Assembly: GCA_964019165.1 (NCBI GenBank)
Contig: OZ025270.1
Location: 6,860,644 to 6,924,643 of the forward strand
DNA from: Mastigias papua
Lineage: Eukaryota > Cnidaria > Scyphozoa > Rhizostomeae > Mastigiidae
Direction: 5' to 3'
DNA: 64,000 nt
The stretch's first letter is position 1, and each line of letters begins with the position of its first letter. Below, one piece after another: positions 24,426 through 34,351 of this stretch. The translations under genes and the position numbers were made by a program. The notes under the pieces were generated by a model. That model saw only the letters and a list, made by a program, of their open reading frames with translations, was not told the origin of the DNA and did no database searches.

Positions 24426-24763
24426 GGCTGTTGCTCCAGAAGGATGGACATTCTGCGTCATGAATTATAGGTATCTTGGTGCCACCTGATATGGAATGAT
24501 TTTGAATACGTCTATTCTTGTCATATCACGTGAGTGTCCTTTATTGACTCTTGGTACCGCAAATATTAGTTTTCTTAAGCCTGTGGCTTTTCTAGCTGCA
24601 AGTGGTTTCACATGGAGAAGACCAGTATTTGTAGAGATTAAAAGGTACACTGCAAATGCAAGCCTTGCTGTACCAGAACCTGAGGTACAGGCAGATATCT
24701 AGTACCGAGCAGAGGGTACTTTTTTCTAAGCTTATTCTGTTTGTTTTAGGGTATCCCTCTACT

Positions 24764-27076
24764 ATGGAGAAATTTCGTGTCAGCAATACTGTATTAAACA
24801 AAAGGAAACCGCCAGATTACAATGATTTTAGGCACAAGAATACCTATGCATTGGAGCGGTTGCACTCCAAAGTAGATTCAAAGAGCGCAGACGAACAAGA
24901 CTGTGTTGGTTTTGCTTATGATCACGGAGAATACCCAATAATTGTAGCTGTTCATAGTAATGTAAAGCAAGCCAGTTCGTCACCCATTGATAGTTCGCTG
25001 CATCCAGGAGGCAGTCAGATTGATAGTTACCACAGAGGGAATGAAGAAAGCAGGTTTGAAGATAGAACCCTCTATAAATCACAGGGATTGCGGCAGTCAG
25101 TTGACCCTCAATGCTCAGTAAATTATAATTCCTCTAGATTCCAGAAAGACTTGGATAGCCATAGGTTTTCTGTCAACACTTATCCACGGCCAGTTAGCGT
25201 TCAGAATGAGAGATTAGGAGGCGGAGCCTATTTTACCGATAGGCGGATTCCACAACGCCCTATGCACCTGAACAATCTTAGGCCTCCTTTCAACAGCCCT
25301 GACAACTTCCATTTTCAACCGAACCGCCACAACGGGTATGTTCTAAATGGATTTCAAGCTCCTCCAGTATTTGGTGTGCATCCTGCTATGCTAGTACCTG
25401 GTATGAGTGATATTCGGCGCGCACATTTAGCAAATCTTGGAGTACATCTTTTACCACCACAGGCTAGCCAACTTGAGCTAGTTTATGGCCCAAGTCCCTC
25501 TTCATATGCAAAGAGCATGTTGCGTACTAGAATATCTAGCAAACATTCTGGACATGTTGATGGTTCATCTTTAAAGCATCAAGAAGGATTAGTTAATACC
25601 GATGGAAGTCGAAAGCGTACTTATGACCAAGTTGACTATGATGGAGTGACTGATGGGCATCTTGTACCACCTGAAAGTGTACGGTTACCACCTACACCAA
25701 AATATGCTTTTAATACGATGGACGTGTTGAGTTATATTAATGGGGAGCAGCCACGGACCAGGGCACCGTATTTTGATAGCCGCATTAGTTGCAGTGACCT
25801 TGTAGATGCAGCAGTTCTTTCAGCAAGGAGATACGCTGATGTCAATGGAAGGCTTGTAAATCATAGGACACACGAGAAGGAAAGGTTTATTATTGAAAAT
25901 GTAGAGGACCCTGTTACGAGGCAGAAGACTGAGCTGAATGTCCCTTGTGAATGGATGAATAAAGGATTTTTTGAATTTATATTGCGTCATGAAAATCGAT
26001 ATGAACTCTTGCAAATTCTAAAAGTAGCTGCATCTTCAAGCAGAGAGCTATTGTTGTATGTTATTGATAGGCTTCTTTCAAAGAGAGTCAATGAAAATGC
26101 ATCGATAATCCTTGATAATTTGAAACGATCAGACCTCCCAGATATTGTGAAGGAGAAAGTCTTATCAGTTATTGAAGAGTTAATTTGGGGCCGCTCTCCA
26201 AGGCGTGATCTATGGCTGAAAAGAGCATTGGAAAACAAGCGCAGTAGCTCAAACGAGGTAGATACTGTGGTTACGCTATCCGTAGAAGATGAGAGTTTAG
26301 GATGTAGTGATTCTGACCACACCACCTCACAAAATCGTGAAGATACTATTAGACAAGAAAATAATTTTTTGCATAGTTCCGAGAGCACTTTGCAGAAGGT
26401 AGATACCTCTGGAATGAGCGGGCAAGGTGCAGTAGTGGATGAAAGCACAGAGCAGAATTCTGAAAAGACCTTTCGTGATAAAGACCGTACTGGTGTAAAT
26501 GAAAGCAAACAGCTCGAAGTTCAAACATCCTCCTCACTAAGTTCTGTGCAGTCCAAAGTTATAGGTGAAGTAGAGTTGTGCCAATCTTCTAGCCATATTG
26601 AAAGCTCTTATAGTAGTCCAATTTGTCAGAAGGATGCATGTAGCAGTAATGAAATTTGTAAGAGTCCAACAGCTTCCTGTGAAATTGAACAAAACTGTGA
26701 TCCAGAGGAATCAACGGACGGTAGGATTTCTTATGAAAAAGCACCCCAAGATGATAAAATCTTGAATAGTTTCCAGACCAGAGATCAATGCACACAGGTA
26801 GAGAATCTTCAAGGATTTAGCGGAAAAGAAGAATCTTTCAGTGACTCTGAAGAGCGTTTGATAGACACGAATGGCAATAGTTTAGATGAGGATTCCCTTT
26901 GTCACTACTATTCTATTGAAGAGGTGACGGGCTTGGAAAATACAGATTTCGAGCTTCTTGCGAATGTCTCGGTTACCGTAGATTCGCATGGAAACACCAT
27001 CATCAGGAAAGAAATAGCTGATGGAGACAGCCTTGATGATGGGGTACTTTTTGATAGTTTGAAGATTATGGGTTAA
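24764..27076 (+). CDS. Uncharacterised 770-aa protein, single long exon
   Basis: One uninterrupted frame. I chose the ATG at 24764 because a strong acceptor (TTCTGTTTGTTTTAG, ending at 24749) lies 14 bases upstream, so the extra 36 in-frame codons before it are probably intronic or UTR. Residues 1-150 are polar and probably disordered. Residues 150-260 are rich in Pro, Asn, Phe and Arg. Residues 375-495 form the only part that looks folded, with amphipathic helices (EWMNKGFFEFILRHENR, SSSRELLLYVIDRLLSKR, VKEKVLSVIEELIWGR). Residues 500-770 are Ser/Glu/Asp/Gln-rich with several Cys. There is no signal peptide, membrane segment or catalytic motif. I do not recognise the family; an adaptor or scaffold role is only a guess. 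The long open frame makes a real gene very likely. Confidence 0.82.
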   Translation: MEKFRVSNTVLNKRKPPDYNDFRHKNTYALERLHSKVDSKSADEQDCVGFAYDHGEYPIIVAVHSNVKQASSSPIDSSLHPGGSQIDSYHRGNEESRFEDRTLYKSQGLRQSVDPQCSVNYNSSRFQKDLDSHRFSVNTYPRPVSVQNERLGGGAYFTDRRIPQRPMHLNNLRPPFNSPDNFHFQPNRHNGYVLNGFQAPPVFGVHPAMLVPGMSDIRRAHLANLGVHLLPPQASQLELVYGPSPSSYAKSMLRTRISSKHSGHVDGSSLKHQEGLVNTDGSRKRTYDQVDYDGVTDGHLVPPESVRLPPTPKYAFNTMDVLSYINGEQPRTRAPYFDSRISCSDLVDAAVLSARRYADVNGRLVNHRTHEKERFIIENVEDPVTRQKTELNVPCEWMNKGFFEFILRHENRYELLQILKVAASSSRELLLYVIDRLLSKRVNENASIILDNLKRSDLPDIVKEKVLSVIEELIWGRSPRRDLWLKRALENKRSSSNEVDTVVTLSVEDESLGCSDSDHTTSQNREDTIRQENNFLHSSESTLQKVDTSGMSGQGAVVDESTEQNSEKTFRDKDRTGVNESKQLEVQTSSSLSSVQSKVIGEVELCQSSSHIESSYSSPICQKDACSSNEICKSPTASCEIEQNCDPEESTDGRISYEKAPQDDKILNSFQTRDQCTQVENLQGFSGKEESFSDSEERLIDTNGNSLDEDSLCHYYSIEEVTGLENTDFELLANVSVTVDSHGNTIIRKEIADGDSLDDGVLFDSLKIMG

Positions 27077-27079
27077 ATC

Positions 27080-28430
27080 AAGATATTACGATCAAATTTG
27101 TAATTGCTGCATTCATAAAATACCTCCCCAAGTATAAAATAATGATATAGATCTTCCGATTAGATCATCTTGGTAGCATGACACCTAGCTTCCTTTCTTT
27201 TTTGTGAATGAAACCCAGCTGTGACTTTTAGGAAATTATTTAAGAATACCGTATATGAGCTTTTCATCGTGGATTCGACCTGCCTTCATAAGTTATCCAA
27301 CAGAGGAGCTATGACATAGTCTTTTGAATGAATCTTACGTACATCATTCTAAAAATGGGGCAAAATCAGAAGGAAGAGATTTGCCTATTGTAGTATTGTA
27401 GGCTTTGCTTGAAAATATAATGGATTATTTCTCTGGCCATTGTTAAAACTATTGTTTTGGTATCAACAAAGACATCAGAAATGTGTTTTACTTTACATTC
27501 ATTGGCTCATTTATGAAAAATATAGAGAATAGATAATTGAGAAAGCACTAAGATCAGCTTGGACTTCACAACCTATGTGTAGGAACCTGTCAGTGTACCG
27601 TGGTGCTGTCATATTTTAGGATTTTATCAAAATCGGAGTTCAGTTGCGTTAAAACTTTTGCATTCTGTACCATTTGGCTTGCCACGTGTTTTTTTCTACT
27701 ATTGCAAGCAGAAGCCAGAGTAGATGACATGGAATCATCTTATGGATCAGACAATATAGTCACCATTTTGCACTGTATTTATTGTTTGCACACTAGAGAA
27801 GTCTGGCAGAATTGACATTTGGCAATGGTATCTCTTTCAACATATTACTTGGCGCCTTGTATTTGATATTTCATTGTTCTTGGGTGGCATAGGATTATGA
27901 ACATATTGATTTTTCTTTGATTTGCTTGCTTCCACAACATCTGCTTAGGTTAGGCAAATTGTGGGATATTTCTAGAGCGACAATTTAGATGGGAGGTACT
28001 TGCAGGAAATATAGAAAATTTCATTTTGAGTAGAAAGGTAACGGATAAGGCATTCGATAACGTTGAATCTGATTGTCTGGAATCCGCCCCTTGACACAAT
28101 ATTTTGTTCTTTAGTGGACTTCTTAGAATAGCTGGCAATTCCAGTTGCAACAAATCCTAACGTTAAACAATGTGATGTTGATCTTGTCATGGTATTGAGC
28201 AGATTGTTTGCAAATGGTAGCGCCCAGAGACGTTACTTTGATGTTTGTTTTTATTGATTAGTTCAGCAGTTGTATATTGCTGTTTTATGCTAAAGCGGTT
28301 GCGTTATACTTTTGATAATGAAGGTGTATTTTTCTCTGCTTGATAACAAAATTATTCCGAAACTTTTTTCTGGTGTTTAAAGCTTTCGCTGTAATAGATT
28401 GACTGTTTAGTTGGCCTGTTTCTTACTCTC
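27080..28430. other. Noncoding stretch, probable 3' UTR then intergenic
   Basis: No canonical AATAAA was seen close after the stop at 27076; TATAAAATAATG at 27135 is the nearest similar sequence. No other gene was recognised. Confidence 0.4.
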
Positions 28431-28450
28431 AACACACACTCACACACGCT

Positions 28451-28494
<44 letters not shown>

Positions 28495-28579
28495 CAACTC
28501 ACACAACTCACACAACTCACACAACTCACACAACTCGCACAACTCGCATCTTACACACTCATAAGTCACACATACACTC

Positions 28580-28658
<79 letters not shown>

Positions 28659-28750
28659 ACACACACTCACACACTCGCACTCACACCACACACACGCACT
28701 CGCACCACACACACACTTGCACCACAAACGCGCACTCGCACCACACATAA
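28431..28750. repeat. Compound microsatellite: (CGCA)n, 9-bp ACAACTCAC repeat, long (AC)n
   Basis: The array holds about 11 CGCA units (28451-28495), about six 9-bp ACAACTCAC or ACAACTCGC units (28498-28549), an uninterrupted AC tract of about 70 bases (28582-28652), then imperfect CACTCGCACCACA units. The open frames across it in both directions are artefacts of the repeat. Confidence 0.97.
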
Positions 28751-28759
28751 TCACGAACT

Positions 28760-29765
28760 GCACTGTGCTGTGTCTCACAGCTGAGATTATAAAGCCAAAC
28801 TTTTGTCGCGCAAAGCTTGATTGCCATGTAGTTCTGGAAAAAACGACTTTTGACCCGGACTTGTCAATTATGTTTGAGCTTGTTGAAAAGTATGGCAGTA
28901 TTTGCTGAAGGAAAAGGAAAAAGTTCGGCTTCAAGCTATGCCCCAATCTTTTGCTTTGCTAGATAAAAAGACTCCATTGTCTTCTTAAGTTGCTCTTGCG
29001 TGCAAGCACAGAACATGCATTGAATTAGCACATGCAGCATGCATAACCGGATTTTGCCAATCTAGATGAATGAAATTTATTTCTTCAAAAGTTTGGCTTT
29101 TTAGCCTAAGCCTTACAAAGGATATGCTTACCTCGAAAAATATTGTACCACCCTACTTGAAGCACCAACCCCCAAGTGCCTATTCTTGAGAATTTATATA
29201 TGGTATAATTTCCACTGTTCAAGGCGTTCACTCAGTTTATTTTAGGCAGTAAAATATCCTTCGTTTCTCTCAGGTTTGAAGTACAACTAACTTTATTCTA
29301 ATTTTTAGTTATTTTGACACAAATATGAAGGATAGTGCTGAAGGATTGCTCTTAAAAAGTTCGTACAACGATTCCCGTGTATTGTCATAACAAAATACTG
29401 TAACAACACGCATTTTACAAAAATAGAATACAATCTTTCATTTCTGCTAAAGCCAGAATGTATCAGGCCTATTATGGAAATTTGCTGAACTGGTTGTCAA
29501 AATCATTGGCGATAAAAAACAACCCCTTTTGGTTCGAAGTTGCAACATAACAGACTGACTAACAACAGTCTTAATTGGGGCAACGTAATAGTGGAAATAG
29601 GAATCATGTGACACAACTGTTAGCATACATTGTCATTCCTCTAACACTTCCACTCGATTATTATGCTTATAGTGTATAAACAGATGTAAGAAAATATAGC
29701 AATTAATGAATTCTTAAGCTGTCTTACATCAGTCGGCGTTCTTAATGTCAATCTCTTGTCTTATG
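28760..29765. other. Noncoding stretch
   Basis: Nothing recognised between the microsatellite and the inverted-repeat element. Confidence 0.4.
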
Positions 29766-29768
29766 TTA

Positions 29769-31471
29769 GGTGCACACGTGAGCCAAATGGCTGAGGTGAA
29801 TGGTATACGTGCCATTTAGCTCAGTCATTTGACTCTGGTTTGCGGCAGTCAAATTATGTGAAATTTGTCGTTCGAGCCGAATCTCTGGACATCAAGCCAG
29901 TTTGATATTCTTTGCCACTTGTGCCTGTTTGCTCACAGTCGGTGGCGGTCTGAGCAGTTTGCTCCCGATCACAGTAGAACTAAGCATTCGCTATCAGGAC
30001 AAAACAACAAGGGAGCACGGCAGTTCATACATCATGGTGGCCTTTTCACCTCCTTCAAAAGCAGAATATGGGTAGGGAAGTATTGGCTAGGCAATACATT
30101 ATCGAAATTAGAATGATTTTATGCAGCAACAACCACTTAGAATATGCATAAGTTGCTCACATCATATTTGTGGCGAAGCCCCTCTGACTGAGATATCAAT
30201 TGCGATACACACTGTTTACAAGAATAGAGTCTATAAGGATAGCAATGCTCAAATTCTCTGAAATGTAAGAATAAGTTTGATTAAAGCTTAAATTTTTAGC
30301 TGATTTGAATTTGTTTTAGAACACGAGGCAAGTGTGAACTTCACATTTGGTCTGGGAGTCATTACACTATGATGCGACTGAGCAACTCTTAATGGAGTTT
30401 CAGGTACATACATTTTGTTATAAGAATATAGTCTATACGGGAATAAATACTCAAAATCACTGAACTCTATGAATAATTTAGGAATATTCTTAGTCTCAAA
30501 ATGAAACACTTTTAAGAGTATTAAGGCTCAGCAAAAACTTGTGTATTCTTATAAAATAAGTGTGTATCAATGCCAATCAACAATCAATCCTCAACCTATT
30601 TAGATTGTGGAAAAAGGTACCGCTTTCATTACATGCAAAAATATAAAATGTGGACAGAAAGTTGTTTTAGAACTCCGCTCCATACTCCCTTTTTCAACAA
30701 AATGTGCATTGATAAATTTCGTTGTTGGAAAACGCAGCTTAATGATGAAATTCAGTACAAGAATCGCGACAAGAAATAAAGACATTTTATTGTCTTTGTA
30801 GATGTATTTTAATTTCGACAAATCCTTCTAAATACGACATAACCGGTAGACCTAAGACCTAACAAGACAATCAGTAAAATTTTAAGACATAATCAAACGT
30901 TTCGACTCAATCATGAGCCATCATCATTGAAGGGATGAAAGTTGCGAAAATATGGCCTTATATAGCCATGGGGGCGTGAATCAGGTCACGCACTAAGTCA
31001 ATATCTAAGGGGCGTGAGTAGGCTCACGTACATATGTCAAAACAACCTAGAGGAAAAAACCAAACAAATAGGAACTGAACTAGCTACTTGAAACAGAAAA
31101 CAAACAACTTAGAAAAGGACTAAGGGAATGGAAGACTGTTGGGAGTTAAGGTTAGATCTATCCTTTTGAATGAGAAGGCTTTCATAAATAAGGAGATTGA
31201 TAAATTTCTAATTGTTACTTTGGTATGGGCTAAGCCATGGCTTTCAAGAGATATGAAGCAATGTTTTAATTCCAGAGATCGATTGCAAATCAAATTCTGA
31301 CAGTTTTATCTTTTAAGGAATGAGTGACAAAAAATATCAAACTGGTTTGATATCCTGAGATTCGACTCGAAAGAAACATTTCCCGCATGACTGCCGCACA
31401 CGAGAGTCAGAATGCTGAGCTAAGTGTCACTTATGCCATTTAACTCAGACATTGTGATTCACGTGTGCGCC
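29769..31471. mobile_element. 1.7-kb non-autonomous DNA transposon with about 150-bp terminal inverted repeats
   Basis: The left end starts GGTGCACACGTGA and the right end finishes TCACGTGTGCGCC. Inside, both arms keep the same order when the right one is reverse-complemented: AATGGCATA-like, TAGCTCAG, TGACTCT, TGCGGCAGTCA, TCGAATCTC or CGAATCTC, ATCAA and CCAGTTTGATAT. The arms are roughly 150 bp with moderate divergence. Flanking TTA (left) and TAG (right) could be a decayed 3-bp target site of PIF/Harbinger type. The interior shows no transposase and holds a hammerhead-like motif and GTGA...TCAC palindromes near 30.9-31.0 kb. Confidence 0.82.
30888..30935 (-). ncRNA. Hammerhead-ribozyme-like motif (degenerate)
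   Basis: On the minus strand the sequence reads ATGATGA (consensus CUGAUGA, first base changed). A 5-bp stem follows, GGCTC...GAGTC with an ATGATT loop, and then GAAAC. A 2-bp AC/GT helix III closes a loop and leads to GTC, the usual cleavage triplet type. This order matches minimal type I hammerheads reported in Penelope-like and other retroelements. Helix I pairing is weak and the core C is lost, so activity is doubtful. It may be an old element end nested in the inverted-repeat transposon. Confidence 0.3.
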
Positions 31472-31476
31472 TAGAC

Positions 31477-32430
31477 TTAGTTTCTCAAAAGAACTCTTTG
31501 AAAGTCCCTTGGTCATTATATCTGCAGCCATGGAATCACTGGGGCAGTACATGACTTGCATTTCTTCACTGGAATCTCTATCAGGAACAAAATGATGACA
31601 AATATCAATGTGTGTTTGTTCTAGTACGGTACTTGTTATTCTTTGCAAGCTCTATTGCACCTTGATTATCCTAAAAAGTAGTTTATAGGCTTCTCTATCA
31701 TATTTCCAAGGTCCTTAATCAAGCGTCACAGCCAAATGGTTTCTTGAATGGCTGAATTCAGAGAAACATACCCTACTTCTGTGGACTACTGTGCAACTGT
31801 TGATTGTTCTTACTGCACCAGCTAACTGTTGCATACCCAATCTGGATTATGTATCCTGAGGTAGATTTTCGAGTATCAAGGTCTCCTGCCCAACCTGCAT
31901 CACTAGACCCAACAAGTTTTGTACTTGCTTCTGATGCAGAATACTTGAGACCATAGTGAATTTTCCCACTTATGTATCGCACAATTCGCTTTGTACTCAT
32001 CCAATGATCTTTTCTTGTCCGTGATGAATATTGTGATAGCATTCCACTTGCAGCAGCAATATCTGATCTGGTTGCAGTGGAAGCATACGTTGCTGCTATT
32101 TGTGGATATCAGAAGCTCCTACCCTTCTGAGAGCTGCTGAAATTTCTTTTCAGGTTCTGGTGGGGAGACAGGTCTACTATTTTCCATTTCAAATCTCTTG
32201 AGCATGCTTGCTTATTTATCGTCAATGTCCTTGATTCCCTATCACGCTTGATGGAGATCCCAAGGAGATAGAATCTCTCCTTAGCCTACCATCTTGAACC
32301 TCATGAATAGTGCAGCTGTCTCAGCATTCAGCTTTGATGGATTGTTCGACACCGCAACAATATCATCAACATATATACTGAGTATAACAAAACTGCCATT
32401 TCAAACAGGGTAACGCAATGCTTTTTCGCA
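31477..32430 (-). pseudogene. Ty1/copia retrotransposon relic (RT and RNase H part of pol)
   Basis: On the minus strand the copia order is clear, though broken by stops and frame changes: YVDDIVAVSNN (RT catalytic box, near 32350), YLLGISIKRD-like, then WMSTKRIVRYISGKIHYGL, SSDAGWAGDLDTRKSTSGY, HIDICHHFVPDRD and a pol C-terminus with ADIMTKGLSKSSFEKL (about 31490-31540). Integrase, protease and gag are absent and no LTRs were seen. The fragment abuts the right end of the 29.8-31.5 kb DNA element, suggesting one inserted beside or into the other. Decayed and not functional. Confidence 0.9.
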
Positions 32431-32434
32431 CGTA

Positions 32435-33540
32435 AGTTTACATTATATTAAGTGGATACTTGTATTAGATAGCATAGAAGCAATGAAATGGAGATTGTGA
32501 TTATTGATACCTATTCCAGTGCATATTTCCAGACGGAGATCTAAGTTTGCAAAAAGATTCAGGTATACATTATTGAGGGGAGTTTTAGCAGCAGATCGTA
32601 GAGGTCCAGAGCTTTTGCTGTTGCAAGAAGAAGAGCTTATTTGAAGATTACCTTATTTCCTGGTAGCGGTTGCAGTCATACCGGTGATACTCTGCCTGGA
32701 GCTGTCGCACATTTGTTGGTCCTACTGTATGTGCTCTATAGCTATAGTGATAGAAGATTAATGGTAAACAATTGATCAATGTCATAATCCGTTTGACACA
32801 ATACTATAATAAAGTCGTTAATTAAATTCGACCAAACCTGTTGCATTTATCACTGAAGCCTACTACACTACAGCGGTCATTTAATCATGTCAAATGCTGC
32901 ATTTTATTTGTTCCGAATATAATAATTGAGTTAGACACGTGAAATATGGCATATGACTTGGCCTGAGATACGTACCATAGACTGCTGTCGGACGATTAAG
33001 TTGGATATCAAATGGATTGAAGAAGCATTTGAATCTGCTTTAGTATATTGCAGTATGTGCTTTTGTCCTTAGTATGACGAACTGTCAGAGCTCAAAGGAA
33101 CCTGAAGTGTGTCGCTTTGTTATTGTTCGTTTACGTGTAACACCAGCGGCTCCGGTGGATATATGCGCTCAAGCCGAATTAAGTTCGTTCTCGTGATATC
33201 GATAACACGAATCATTGCTTATCGCAGAGTAATGATGCAGGGAATATAAGTTAAGGACATTGTTTTAAGGTAAGCTATATGCCATTAGTTATTGACCACA
33301 CCATGCTATACTTGCATATAAATGTCAGAAGGTTCCAGTAGGGGTTCAGTAGTAGTTATGTTTTCGAGTAGATTAGTATCAGATGAGAGCTGGAAGCTCC
33401 AACATGGCCACTTGCATTGTGCATGAAAACCTATCAAAAACATTCACTTGAATAATTTAAAGGGACGGAATCGAAATGTTTTTTAGTAGCTAATATACAT
33501 ATATACTTCATTCTTATCATATCCGTGCCGTGGTATGGTA
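32435..33540. other. Noncoding stretch between the two LTR-element relics
   Basis: Probably diverged element sequence; no motif recognised. Confidence 0.35.
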
Positions 33541-34351
33541 TTTACTGATATTTATCGGGTACATGAGTTATTGTTAGTTGGTTTTGGTTGCTTAAGTTTG
33601 GCTTCAAATCTATTGTACAGCGTTGGTGACAGGAGTGGGATTCCAAAGAAAATCCTGGCAATTGAATATCGAGAAACAGGAACTCCAGAAGACAGATAAC
33701 GGAAGACCCTTAGGAATGTTTTTCTTTTCCTGCAGCAACTATCAAAGACGGATCGAATTTTTTTCGAATCCAAATGGGTTTTGTGATAGAATCGGGGATG
33801 ATATTGAGCGTTGCATTGGATAAAAGAATTCGAACGTTGTGCGAGAGCTAACCATTGGAGCAAGGATTGCTGTGCAGAAGTTCTACAAAGTTTGCTAGGA
33901 GACCAAGTCCCTGATGAGTGAGAAGAAATACCATGAGGCTGTACAATTTGATTATGACAAAATAAAGGTATTTCTAACTGAGTATTGTCTTCAAAAGAAG
34001 TTGGGAGATGCACTTTTCTTGGTCTGTATGGCCTTCGGTAGGGAGAATCCGAATTTTTCCACGAATTTGTAAGAAAAGTGCAACAGCTGGCACGAAGAGC
34101 CTGCTCAGACATGCCGTCAGTATATCAAGGTCGCTTGTTGCGACAGCTTTCAATTTCTGGATTGCGAACATATGTTTAGCTCAAGGTAACCTTACAAGAT
34201 TCCAACGATTTTTAACCTACCGACAGGATTGCAAAAGGCATTGAATATAACGATGAGTATCTGACTTGATCTGCCCTTGGCTGAAATCACCACAGCTTTT
34301 AGCACATATGTTTGTCTCCAAGGAGGGAAACCCCATTAAACGCATCTTATC

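Noticed and set aside
25987..26508. 173-codon minus-strand frame
   Set aside because: It is a shadow of the plus-strand 770-residue gene.
28411..28908. 165-codon and antisense 83-codon open frames
   Set aside because: They are translations of the CA/CGCA microsatellite (His-Thr and Val-Cys repeats).
33552..34112. 186-codon minus-strand frame
   Set aside because: It lies antisense to the probable gag region of the plus-strand Gypsy relic; composition is unremarkable and there is no motif.
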